In this document: positions 49,634 to 62,700 of the stretch, in pieces | Numbering within the stretch: position 1 is the stretch's first letter | Layout of the letters: each line of letters begins with the position of its first letter | NCBI RefSeq assembly: GCF_047495875.1 | Contig: NC_092486.1 | Coordinates: 4,276,195 to 4,340,194 of the forward strand | DNA length: 64,000 bases | Direction of reading: 5' to 3' | DNA from: Pithys albifrons albifrons | Taxonomy: Eukaryota > Chordata > Aves > Passeriformes > Thamnophilidae | The notes under the pieces: generated by a model | What the model saw: the letters and a program-made list of their open reading frames with translations, nothing else | What the model was told of the DNA's origin: nothing | Database searches by the model: none | Made by a program: the position numbers and the translations under genes

Positions 49634-52600
49634 GTGAGGGCTGGGGGTGGGAGAGGGAGGGGGAAGCCAAAGGTGTGGTGTCTGAGGTCCAGTGTTGGTC
49701 ACACTGCTCCTCCCTCCCATTTTTTACTTGATAAGCCTTTAAAAGTCTGGCTCTTTACCCAAATTCAGGAATGTTTGCTGAAAAATCCTTACTCTGAGAC
49801 AATTTCTTACATTCTGTGCTTGCAAACTGAAAACAGACAGTGAGTAATTTAGGATTACTTTTCTTCTTGAAAAATATAATAAAGGAAAAGACAACCCCCC
49901 AAAATATTATGATAAATTGTTGCTGAAGAGAGAAAATCTGCTGCAGATACTAATTTGGTGGGGTTTTGCTTTGCTTTCTGTCATGGGAGTTGAATCTTAA
50001 CAGGAAACTAATGGGGATGCCTTAAAATGGCCCTGGCCGGGCTGTTCTTGAAGGGAGATGTTCTAAGTGGGTCGTGTTTAAAAACCTGCTACAGAGGCTT
50101 TAAGAACAACAAGAAAACGTTGCATTTCTAATTGCACTCTGCAAGCTCTTCAACATCTTCTGAGTAAGACAAATGGGCTCACTCAGAAGTTATTTTTGCC
50201 CCTTATCTCCACTGTTGCTGGGGTTTGTTTTAATTGAGGGAACAAAAGGAGCAAGGAAAAATAAACTCCAAAGAAATGTGAGCCTTTTAGTTGAGGAGAA
50301 GAGTATTGAGGTGATGTCAGTGAAAATAAAGAGGAGAAATGCAGTAAAAAGGGGTGCAAAGACACCATCAGTGAGGTAGAAATGTTACAGCCCCAAAGGG
50401 AAATGAGTCAGAAATGGGGTCGTGGGGGGATGAATTTGTGTCCAGGTTTCTGCTGTGCTTTAAACTCTCTCATTCAGGTTTCTGCTCCCACCTTCTCCTC
50501 AGCTGTGTTATTGTTGCTCACGTTTAGTGGCTCTGAAAAAATGGATGTTGCATTGCAGAGAATTGCCAATATGATTGAACGTGTGCTCTGGTAAATGGAT
50601 CTATTTTGTAGACAAAACAAACTTCCAAAGGTGCCTAAACAGCCTGGTCTGCTTGTGTTTTACTGAGAATTTTAGAATTTATTTGTTGAACTGCACAGCT
50701 TTACACTCCCCAGTTAAACAGGGGCTCTGTCTTCTCTGGAAGTAAAGAATTATATCCCATGTAAAAGTGACATTTTAATTGCTTTCTATAGATGAAAATG
50801 GTGGAGTTCTCAATAAACCCTGATATACTGATGTTGATAGTAAACTTGTTATTGCTGCTAATAAAGCCTGTAAATCTCAACAGGTCATATTTGCTTTGGC
50901 CAATAACATTCCCCATAAAGGCTCGGCTAATTCTGGGCCCATCAAGGTAAACAGGCTGCTGGAAGGAATTCAGTGTCTTTAGAAACTGGGGACAGGTTCA
51001 ATCAGTCCTGGCTCTGGGCTGGGCACTGAGCTCGAGGTTATAAACTCTGCTGGTACCTTCCAGCTAAAGAACAACCTGCCCTCTTAAAAACAGAGATGAG
51101 AAATAACTGAGAGTGCCACAAAGTCTCACTCAGTAATTGCCGTGTTGGTGCTGAGAAGTGCAGAAGGTTTCAAACCCAGTGCTGGCAACAAATACATGGT
51201 TCTGATCCAAGAATTTAGTTCATTAGAGTTTGGATGGAGCCCTGGATGAAAACATAAGGCTTGAAATAACTCTGGACAAAGGAGCTCATCTTGTGTTTCA
51301 TTAGATGCAAAGTAGATGCTAATTGGGGATTGTTGTGTGTTTAATCCACGCTGGGCACGGGGCTGGAAATGAGAGTTGCAAACAAAGGGCTCCAGACTCA
51401 GCCCCTCCAGAGCTGCTGTGCCAGTGTCTGCCTGGATCCCCTGGGAAGGGTTTGGTTATTCCATCGAGTGCACAAGCTCAGGAGGGTTATTTCCCCAAAC
51501 CCAAGCACGTTCCCTGTGCTTCCACCATCCCTGGTTCACCCAGCAGTTACTCCTGACAGTGACTGTGAGGGGCTGGCACAGTGGAACCCTCTGACCCTCC
51601 CCTGCAGTTCAGGAACCTGAAACTGGAATGGAAGCTCCACTCAGCCCAGTTATTTATGTGACCCTGCCCTAGTACCAAGGATATAAATCTTCATCTCTGG
51701 AATTCTTTTTCTGGAGTTTAGAGGTGCTGAAGATTTCTTAAACCTAAGGCTGAAAGTAAATGTTGCTCACCTACCCCAGAACTTAATCTGGAAATTCCTG
51801 TCATTAGTCCTGAAGAAGGGGAAGGCAGGGATATTTTCTAGTGAAGGCTGACACAGTTTCCCTGGAATTACCTCCCCAGGAGGAAGAACCTTTCTTTTCC
51901 ACTCCTTTCCATATTTGTAGTCACTCCTCAAATGCTCCCAGCTGGGGATTTAAGCCACTGCTCATGTTTCCTTGTCTAAACCCAGTGAGTGGATCTCAGC
52001 AGTCCTTGGGAGGCAGAGAGGGTTGTTATTAAATGGATCAGCATTTCCCAGGTGTATTTACACCCTCAGGGTCACCTCTCACTGTGCCTTTGAGCAGGGA
52101 AAGGTTTTTAACTTTCCCTGCAGCAGCTCTGGGGGTCCTGATGTGAGACCCCCGAGGTGTCACACAGGACTGTGGGGCCTCTCAGCACTAACCCTTTAAT
52201 TTAGTTATTTATTTGTGGGGTGGGACAGCGGGGAGGACTCAGGGATCATACAGTGATGGAGATTAGACCTCACAGGGAGGTTCCCTGCAGAGAATTCCTT
52301 TAGATGAAATTTTTTGGGATAACTGTCTGTTCCTGCCATCTGTTCTGGAGGGAGTGAGGCTTCCACATCTCATCCCCAGCAGCACTGAGAACACCCAGCT
52401 TAAGTTTGCTTATATGTGTTCATTTCTGCACACAGGAAGTATAAAATCAATCAGGAGAATATGGATTAAAGGTCTGGTTCTGTAATTTAAATGAGTTGAA
52501 AGTGTATGTGGCTTAAAACTCAGCTTGGCTAAGTGAAATTACCAGGAGTGGAAGCTCCTGTGACCCTGTGGCTGCTCAGTTTAGTAAATAGTCTTTAAAC

Positions 52601-55600
52601 TGAAAACCATGTCAGTGAAGGCAAACAGTGCAGGGATTACAAACAGGGAGAGGCAGAGTTGTGATGCAGCTCCCGCAGGGATGACTCAGGATCCTGCTGG
52701 GCAGGCACTGGTCAAAGCTGTTGGCAATTCCCTGGGCCCTGGCTGCTCAGCACCACATTCCAGCTGCTCCTGTGGGCTGTGGCTTCAGGGAAAGACTTAC
52801 AAAGGAGCATCTCTCTGAATGTGCATCCCCTTTCCAAGAACCTGATTATGCTCTTCCTGGAGCCAAATTCCACCTCTTGTGTCAGAAATACCATTGAATG
52901 TGCCTGGGTTTACTGGCAATAAAACCTCGTGTGGCAACAGCACTGAGAAAACTGAGTAGCTGAGATGTTGCCTCTTGTTTTGCCCTTTCAGATGGTTTTT
53001 ATTCAAAACCATTTTGAATTTAATCCCAGGTACCAGGTCCTGGAGCATCTGGCTCTGCTCCTGGAGCTGCTGCCCTTCCTGGGCAGGTCCAGCTCAGCTG
53101 CCCTCAGACTCTGCAGCCCAGGCTGTATTTTATTTGTGTCCCTGCAGCCCAGCCCATATTTATTTGTCTCCCTGCAGCCTCTGGGAGCAGTTTCCCATCT
53201 CCAGAGTTTGCCTCTATGGAGATGAGAACATGAGAGCACTTGCACACCTCTGAGGGTTTGGGGCTCTCTGGATGCATCACTACAGCAGTAAGAGAGAAAG
53301 AAAACCCATATTGGAAAAAGGTTTTAAATCCTCTTCTCCTGCATTTACATAGCAAGCAGGGAGAGCTGGTGAGCAGCTGTGCTTGCAGGCATCAGCACCC
53401 AACCCAAATAAATTCAGTTTTTATGAGTTAAGCATCAAAATAAGGAAGAGAATTCAGCATTTAAATGGAACAGCTGAAAATCCCCTGCTGTGGCAAATGT
53501 TGATTCAAATCTAAGAGAGTCTCTGCTGGCACAGGCTCTGTGGGACCAGAGCCATTCCTTCCACTGTTGATGTGCAGTTGGCCTGGGGAAAAGGCAGTTC
53601 TGACTTTCAGTCCCCAGCAGCTTCTCCCCACGGAGATGTTTATTAATTGTGTGCAGGAGAGGCCTCTGCTGGCTCAGTGTGTGCACTGGGGAGCAGTGGG
53701 GGATCCTCCAGGGACCAGCTGAGCCCCCCCAGGGTTCCTCCTGTGCTGGGCATGGATGGGCTGCCAGGGGGCACCTGGGCTGGGCTCTCTGGGCCCCTTT
53801 GCATTGCTGGGGCTGTTCCAGAGGAAGGAGTTCTGATTTTCACTGGCAGGATGAAAATGAGAGGGAAGGGAGGGCCGAGTTCACCCACAAAATGTGGACT
53901 TGAATATTGAGTTGCCAGAGCCACATCTTTAGCCTTGTGTCTGATGAGGGTCTGTGTCTCCTCACAGGGCTGACCCTGCCCATCACACACAGCCTGTGGT
54001 TTGGGCAGCATTCTGAAGAAATCTCTGAAGGGAAGAATGGCTTCTCTATGAGAAAGACATTTTTTAAAGCACTGTGTTTGACAGTGACACGACACACATT
54101 TCTTCAAGTGCATTATCTGCTGCTCTCACTTGGCAGTCACTTTCCTTCCCCCAGAATTCTGTCACTAGACAGAAACCTTTACACAGCTTAAACAAGAGCA
54201 TCATGTTATTGAGGTAAAATGTTTCTCACCCTGGGGTTGTGCTGGTTGGTTTGGTCTCTGCTGTTTTCTGTGCTCTGCCCGTGTTTATCGTGGTGAGCAG
54301 GTTCAGGTTATTGCTCTGCATCGTTCCAGGCAGACACAGCAGTTATTCATGGGCCACTCCTGTGTCTCTACACCAAGCAACTCTCACTCTGCTTTTAGAT
54401 GACTTTTAGAGCACGTCCTTAACCTCCAGCCTGCCATAAAATACACTCTGTGTTCAGCCTTAGCCAGGCTCATGGATCCTGGGTGTGACTCAGCAGTGGC
54501 AGCCCTGGGCATGGGAGATGAAAATGGAGCTCCAGGCTGTTTGAAACACAGAGACCTCGGGGTGTGGTGCCCAGCAGAGCTCAGGGCACTCTCTGCTTCC
54601 CAAGTGCTCGGGCATTTTCCTCTTCTTGCATCCCAGCCCTGGCAAGAGGCAGCTGTGGGCTCCAGGCTGGGCTCACACACCCTGCAGGCACAGCCTCAGC
54701 ACATGGGATGGAAGGATTTTGCTCCCTGTCCATGGAATTCTGATCTTTTTATAGGCACTGCTCCATTTTATACAGTACAATATATAATAAGACCTTTTGT
54801 TTCTTCTCCTGTACATCTCCTCAAGTGAATTTCCTGACACATTCATCCCTTATCTTCTCAGCTGACCTTTCCATCTTGCTTTAAATAGGTTTCCTTCACT
54901 CTGTGCTCTCTTCAGTTTCTTGCAGCTCTCCAGTTTGGGGGGTGGTGGAGTGGAAGGCAGAAAACAGAGGTCCTCCTTTTTGCAGCGTTTGACAAGCTGT
55001 GTTTGTGCAGAGTGTCAGCATTTTCAGCTCTCCTTCAGTCTGTTTAATACTTTCTCCTCATTCTGTGTTTAAATCTCTCTTCTCTGAAGAAGCCAAAATG
55101 CTGGGAGGTGATTTTCCTGCTGTTCCCCCCTCAGCCTGCACTTGCTGTGCCTGGGGCTCCTCAGGCTGTGAACCAGCATTTGTGGGGTTGGATTGCAGGG
55201 CAAGGAGACTCAAATGAGATTCTGCACTTGTTGCCATGTGTTGTGTGATAAGAGTTTGGGGTGTAAGGTCCTGTAACCCTTTGCTTGCAGGCTCACAAAG
55301 GTACTTGCAGGACTTAACACACCTGGGTCCCTCAGGTGAGGTCACTCCGTTGTTTTTTACAGCTCTCAGCTTTAAATGGGTGCCCAAAGTGCAGTGGAGG
55401 TGCTGCTGTGGGTTTCTAAACAGGTCCAAAGCCCTGATCCTTGAGAAATACACATTGTACTGCGATTTTCTGGGCATTACAGCCCTGCCATTAACGTGAT
55501 CCAGTGCTGCTCATACCTATTACCCTGGCTGTATAAAGCAGCTTTGGTGGGATTTCATATCCATAATGCTGGCAGGTTGGGAACCTTAATGATACCTTAG

Positions 55601-56837
55601 TGCTTCCCTCTGCTCTTGCCAAAGGGCATTTTTCTTTCTATTAGTTTTAAGAACACTCTGAGCAGAGCTGGAGCTGCTGCCTCAGCGACATGACCGTTTC
55701 CTTTCAGAGGGAAACAGTGAAGAACGTGGACACCTCCATTCTGTCACTTTGTACAGCTCTGACCAGCTCAGGGGGAATCAATGGGACTTAATAGATGCTG
55801 CAGCAGTCAGCAAACAGAATAAATTATCCCACCCTCTCTGTTCACTGCTGGCAATTCCTCCTCCCTGCCTCGTTCCCTCAGCCCTGCTGTTGCTCTCTGG
55901 CTGTTGTCAAACTCAACTGGAACCTGGAAAATACTCGGTCAATATTCATTTAATGAAGTTTGGGATAATCTCTGTTCTGTGTGTTCTCCCTTATTAGTGC
56001 TTCAGAGAGGGAAATATTAATTCTTTTTGGTACAGGAGGAAAAGCAGCTCTTGCTTTTGTAGCCAGTAATCCCTCAGACAGGTGTCATGGTCTGGTGGAG
56101 GAGTGTCCCTGCTGCCTCTTCCATCAGTGCCAAAAGGGCTTTGAATTTCTCCAGCTGTCATGGGCTGGTCCTGCTTAATTCAGTGGATTTGATAACCAGG
56201 TTTTTAAATGTTTCTCCAGTTGGACAATGAGCTGCCACATCCTGCACTGAAATTCATCATCAGAAAGCATTTGTGTCACCTTCTTGAGACTTGGGTTTAT
56301 GTGAACTTAGTACGTCAAATCTGAGGAAGGGGTGAAACTCCCAGTGCTGTGCAGTGGGGCTGGAGCTGCCCTGGGCTGGGTTAATAAATCCTGTCCCCAC
56401 TGCTCTGTCCTGTCCCTCAGAAATGTCAGTCCCTTGGTATTAAAGTGCCATGTGAGCCCTGATAGCAGAGATAAGTGTTTATAAACCTCAGGCTTTGGAA
56501 TAAATAAACCCAAGCCAAGCCCTGAGCTTGCTGGACTCTGCTTATCTTTAGCAGGGTGATGCTGAGGGACTTGATGTGAGACCTGCAGGGCTGTGCTGAA
56601 TTCAGGATGAGCTGGGGGAGCCAATTCCCACCTGGAAACACCTGCTGGGGAGCAGCATCCAACTCTGTTGTGATGCATGAGGTGCAAATCTGAGCAGAAG
56701 CTGACCTTAAAATTCATCCTAAATCCCTTTATTATGAATAAATACTCTCTGAGGCTAAATCTCTGAGTAGCTCATATTTGAGCAGCCATAGCAACTTGCA
56801 GCTCTTCCTGTTATCTCCCATCTGGTTTTGTTGTCCT

Positions 56838-56911
56838 GGGGGGTTTGGGGGGTTTGGGTTCCTTTTGTTTGCTTGGAGTTTGTTTTGGGGTTGGTTTTTT
56901 TTTTTTTTTTT
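56838..56911 (+). repeat. G-run cluster followed by T17
   Basis: Runs of six, six, three and four G separated by TTT or T-rich spacers are followed by a run of 17 T (56895-56911). This is a low-complexity patch with some potential for quadruplex structure. Confidence 0.75.
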
Positions 56912-58797
56912 GGTAATAAAAAGGCAGCTGTTGTGCTAAACTATTCCTGATCATTTACTGTTACTAAACTATTACTGTTGAGTGCTCTGCAGAGGTTTGT
57001 GGAATACTCTAAAATATCTTTATCACATAATATATGCATATATTTAAGATTTAAATGTGTGGTATCTGGTGCTACTTTTTCAAACGTTTAACACAGATTT
57101 TGACATTTTAATGGACTGCTGTAGATGTTCCCAGGAATATCTGCCTGAGTTCCAAGGGTTTATTTACCACTAGAGCTTTTAATGGAAATGTAAAATCATT
57201 TCTCTTCTGAGCAGTACATATTCCATTGCAGGCACATCAACAAAATGTGAACCCCACATAAAATTCAAAAGCTGCAAGTATTCCAAAGGCAGGGAGAGTC
57301 GTGGCTGCCTGTTTTACATAGGTCTGGGTATTTATGGGGCTTGCACACCCTGGAATGGGCTGTGGAGGATAATGGGGTGCAGTAAAACACCACACAAACC
57401 AGGCTGCTGAGTTATGGCCCACAATGAATCTCCTTGTGGTTACAGAAAGCAGAGTGTGATTGCTAAATGCAAACAGCTGCATTTATACAGGTGCTTATGG
57501 ATCTCAGGGCTTGTGTCTGGAATAGCAATATTTGCTTGACTTTTAAGGGATATTAGTTACAAGTGCAATAAATGTGTTTCATTTCTCACTGAAGGCATTT
57601 CACTTTCAAGCCCGAGCTCGAGTATGTGCAATGTGTCTCAGCTGTGATTTATCTGTTGTTTAGATTTAGATTTTTAGCTGCTTTTAAGAGCAATTTCATA
57701 ATTGTCATGGTTTCATGTCAAGGAAAGATTGAGAACTGTGCAGTTATGGGTAATACAGGACAGGATAGTCAGGACTGACTGTTCAGAATGTGGTGATCTG
57801 ATAACATGTCAGGTCTCTTTATTCTATAGAACTTGTGCTCAGTCGAAGCTGTTTTGTTTACCCTGCGACTGCTCTGCAGGACCACGGACAGCACCAACCC
57901 AGGCTCCAGTTCCTGTTTATTTTATGAGCTGTTTCATCCTTGGTCACTTCTTGCATCCATTCTTGCCCTTCATCTCTTGTCTGGGAGAGAAACGTCTGCC
58001 TTGGCAGTTCTGTCTCACCCCTAAAGAGCTTCATCTCCAGTGCCCTGCACTTCTTTTTCAGATCCTGGATTAGGAGCTACAACAGCAGTTGTGATCCCCA
58101 GCACAGATCCTGCCCAACCTCTGGGGAGGGTCAGACACAGAACAGGTTTCAAAGGCAACACAGGCTTGTGATTATCAGGGCTTGCAAAAACCACTTTAAT
58201 GCCAGTGCTCCATATGCAAAAATAGAGCCTCAGATCTCAGTTATTCTGGGTAAGTGGGGAATAAAAGGGCAGGGGTTGGCACAGACCTGCAGCCTACTAA
58301 GTACCTGAGAGCCATTCCAGGGGTTGTTGGATGTCTGTGCTGCAGGACAACACCTCCAGTTACATGAACTGGGGGAGCTGGTTGTGCAGCTCAGGTTAAT
58401 GGGGAGCTTCATTTTTTTGCTTTCTTACAATCACCTTTTTATTGCTATTCTGTTGCTGAGCTATTTAACTTTGAACTGGATGTTTTGGATGCCTCTTTTT
58501 TTTTTGAAATTAGCCTATTTGGACTCTCTGTGAGAGCAACAGTTGCTCTGTAGCAGGGCTGTCACCTGAATGGAGTTTTCACAGCTCTGCTGAAGATGTA
58601 GAGGTGTGAAGGTTGTTTGATGGAGATCTTTGGCTGGACTGGTGGTTCTTCACTGCTGTGTCCACTGGCCAACAGTGGGGGTGTGGTGGGGACCTTCCTT
58701 CTGGTTTGGTGGGGACCTTTTCTCTGGTGTGGTGTCCCATAGGGAGGGATAATCCAGTTCCAGGTAGGCACATTCTGTGATTTATCTTGGCAACCAG

Positions 58798-59721
58798 GCT
58801 CTGAGGGATTTGGGGTGGCTGGAGCTTCTGTGCTCTGAGGAGTTTGGGGTGGCTGGAGCTCCTGTGCTCTGAGGAGTTTGGGGTGGCTGCAGCTCCTGTG
58901 CTCTGAGGAGTTTGGAGTGGCTGGAGCTTCTGTGCTCTGAGGGATTTGGGGTGGTTGGAGCTCCTGTGCTCTGAGGAGTTTGGGGTGGCTGGAGCTCCTG
59001 TGCTCTGAGGAGTTTGGGGTGGCTGGAGCTCCTGTGCTCTGAGGAGTTTGGGGTGGTTGGAGCTCCTGTGCTCTGAGGGATTTGGGATGGCTGGAGCTCC
59101 TGTGCTCTGAGGAGTTTGGGGTGGCTGGAGCTTCTGTGCTCTGAGGAGTTTGGGATGGCTGGAGCTTCTGTGCTCTGAGGAGTTTGGGATGGCTGGAGCT
59201 TCTGTGCTCTGAGGAGTTTGGGATGGCTGGAGCTCCTGTGCTCTGAGGGATTTGGGATGGCTGGAGCTCCTGTGCTCTGAGGGATTTGGGGTGGCTGGAG
59301 CTCCTGTGCTCTGAGGAGTTTGGGGTGACTGGAGCTCCTGTGCTCTGAGGGATTTGGGGTGGCTGGAGCTCCTGTGCTCTGAGGGATATGGAGTGGCTGG
59401 AGCTCCTGTGCTCTGAGGAGTTTGGGGTGGCTGGAGCTCCTGTGCTCTGAGGAGTTTGGGGTGGCTGCAGCTCCTGTGCTCTGAGGAGTTTGGGGTGGCT
59501 GGAGCTCCTGTGCTCTGAGGGATTTGGGAGTGACTGGAGCTCCTGTGCTCTGAGGAGTTTGGGGTGGCTGGAGCTTCTGTGCTCTGAGGAGTTTGGGGTG
59601 GCTGGAGCTCCTGTGCTCTGAGGGATTTGGGAGTGACTGGAGCTCCTGTGCTCTGAGGAGTTTGGGGTGGCTGGAGCTCCTGTGCTCTGAGGAGTTTGGG
59701 GTGGCTGCAGCTCCTGTGCTC
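58798..59721. repeat. 34-bp minisatellite, about 27 copies
   Basis: The array is built of the unit 'gctctgaggagtttggggtg' followed by 'gctggagctcctgt'. Variants include ggatttgg for gagtttgg, cttctg for ctcctg, and two 35-bp copies with 'gggagtgactgg' (near 59525 and 59627). Because 34 leaves remainder 1 when divided by three and the minus strand has no stops, minus-strand frames cycle with a 34-residue period (pieces such as SEHRSSSHPKLLRAQELQP). This gives apparent proteins of more than 300-430 codons. There is no coding evidence beyond the repeat itself. Confidence 0.96.
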
Positions 59722-62700
59722 CCCAGGAGCACCCAGGACTCCCCTGAGCACAGAGCAGAGCTGTTCCTTCAACCTGTTCCCTCCATCAGCCCTGCCCCTG
59801 GGTTTGTCCCACCTCCATCCCAAAATGCTGCTGGAGATTGGACTCTCCATTATTCTGTTGGGATGTGTTAAGCCTCTCACTCATCTTTTGCCTGTGCCCT
59901 CGTTTTACCTGCACCAATTACTGGAACAGTGGCAGTTGTCAGCTCTCGTCTCCTCAGCGATATCTCCAGGTGCCTCTTCTGCTGATTTTGTACATTTTGC
60001 AGCTATTGAGAGCATTTTAGTCCCTGCTTTTACATCCTTTACTGGACATCAGCCCTTGGATGTTCTCTGCACAGTGAGGGGATGTGCTGCCTTTCAGGCA
60101 GGCAAGGGAACTGTGGACAGTGTTTTCTTCCAGCAGCAAAAATGTTTGTTTTCCTTCTGAGGTTTGACTTGTTCTGAATAAATCAATACAGCCAGGAGGT
60201 ACTGAGGTCATGAAATAGAAATGCTGGAGCAAAGCACTTCTGAATTAGATTGCTAAAATGAAAAGAAAAAAGAAGGGAGATAACTTTGTAGTTCCCCTGA
60301 ATAGATAATTCCTTTTCATACAGACATGTGCTTTGGGGCTTTGCTGGGTTTGATGTGCTGCTTTGCAGTGGTGTGTATTTTCCTGGTCCTGTTTTCTGAA
60401 ATGTGCTTAATTTTGAATGCTTGAACATGAAAGGATAAGTTATAAGACTTTATCATTATGTTTATAATTATGCAGATAATTGTATGAGAGAGTCCTACAT
60501 GGATTTGGAAACTTCACTGTGATGTAGGTTTTGAGTGAAGAACTGGGAGGAGCATCAGCTGAGAAGGGATGACTCTGGGGCTGTTTGCTGGTGCTGGGTC
60601 AGTGCCTCCAGGTCTTGTTTGGTTTGTCTGTCCCTGAGGCTGTTTGCCAACCTTCTCCTGGTACTTTTATTTCAGAATACAAGGAACCTGCTCTGGCTCT
60701 GAGCCTGTGAAGGGCAGGTACCACTTCTGTACAACACTTTGCTGTGCAGCTGCTTTATTCCCTTTTCACTGGCAGGTATCAGGGTTGGGATCTTTAACAA
60801 CTTCAGAGGAGTTCTCAGGTTTGTTCCTTCACTTTCCAGCTCTGTTTCTTTTCACAACATCCCTTTGTGTTTGACACGGAGAGGGTTCTTGTGCCTCAGG
60901 CTCTGCTGATGAAATGTACTGATGGTCCTTTTATAATCTGGAATTAATGCACTTGGAGTGCTGGGAAACTGGAATGCTGTAACATTAAAGGTTTAGGGAG
61001 TGTTTTACCTCTCTGGAGGCAGATCAACACCCTTTCTAATTGCAAACAGTGCTACAAGGAAAGACACTTAGTTGTGAATCTGGTGCTCTGTTGTGTTTAA
61101 TTTTCAGTGACACTTCATAAATGTTACACATTTGTTAACTGACAATTGTAGTTCTTTAAATACAGACTCTGAGTTTAATTACTTTTTCCAATATGTACAA
61201 ACCCATGATTCATTAATGGATCTAAAGAATGTTTCTGTTGGTAACATCTCCCAGTTACATTCTTGGAATTATCATCTCTGAAGGCTGCTGACAAAAAAGA
61301 GCAACATCATGTTTTAATGATCCACCAGAACTCCTGAGAACAGTCAAATTACAGCCTTGTTTGCTGTGATGTCAGAACAGGATTTGGTTTCAATTACTGC
61401 AGAGCTTCCTGTGATGATTTTCTTATCTCCAAGAATTTCCTATGAATGTGGTCCTGCCTATCAGGATTCCACGTTAGCAAAACACTGCAAACAAAAAATC
61501 ATTGCCAAAAATCTTATCTGAAAGGTTTTGTTGGGTTTTTTTTCAGTGTCAGCAGCACTTTTAATTGCTTTCCAAATATCTGTGCATCAAAACCAAATAA
61601 AACCTCACTTGGTGTGGCACCACAAGCACCTTCCCTGCCTTGGGCTGTTTGTTTCTGACCATCCTAATCCACAAGGAACATCCAGTGACATTCTTAATCC
61701 ACAGGGAGCATCCAGTGTGTGCTGCATGTTTTAGGATCTGTGCATTACTTTGCATCCTTGGATTCTGAGTTATTTGGACAAAGAAAAGCTGTGGTTGAGG
61801 CTCAGCTGCTTCTCTGCCTTGCTGGGCTCTGTGGCCAAGGGACCAGGATTTGAGTTTCAACAGGATCAGTTATTTCTGCTTACCATAAAACAACTGAAGT
61901 CAAGTCATGTGTGTGCACTGCCCCCCTGGAAAACTCCCATCCAAGCCCAGCTAATGACCTTTGGGCTCATTAATGTTCATCATTTGTACCTGGAGATAAG
62001 AAACAGTATTGCAGTTAATGTTAGATACTGATTCCTCCAAAAATAGGAATACAGGTAAACTTATTTGGGATCTGATGATATCTTTAACAGTCAGACAATG
62101 TACCATTAGCCAGTGGCATATTTAGCAGTGGATCTTCATTGCAGTGCTCTGAAATAGCCTCTCTGAGTCAGCTCCTTGCCCACCTTTACCACTATAAATT
62201 GATACCCACGTCCAGGCTGCCACCTCTCCCTGAGACTGATTCAAAAGCACATTTTAATTTCATATTGACTCACCCTCTTCCGTGTCATCCTGCATTCTCT
62301 TCTCTGGATTTCCCATCAATATGAATGTTTGGATGGGATTTTAGAGCACCCAAACCTTGCAAAGTGGGCAGAGCTCAGAGGACAAGCTGTGTCCTGTAGT
62401 TGCCACGAGTGAGGATGTTCTCTTATGGCTTCCCTCACTGGTGGAGGTTTCTGCAGCCACATAAAGGGAAATAACAACAAAGAAAATGTGTATTAGCAGC
62501 ACTCAAGTTTTCAGATGATCCCTCTTGCAACAACCAAGTGCATCCCTTCAAAGCCAGGATTCCTCTGAGCTTCCCACAGCACAACCAACAGCAGCCCGGG
62601 CTGATTTATGAGTTAGGCAGCATGTCAGGTTTATGTAATGAGATTATATATTCAATCTAATGAAGGAAAAATATGCTTACCAGCCCAGTATGACAGCACT

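Noticed and set aside
56838..56890. Interstitial telomere-like repeat
   Set aside because: The G-runs are six long with TTT spacers and do not form TTAGGG units.
58579..59880. Minus-strand open frames of 316 and 433 codons
   Set aside because: They follow the 34-bp minisatellite with a 34-residue period and have no non-repeat domain.
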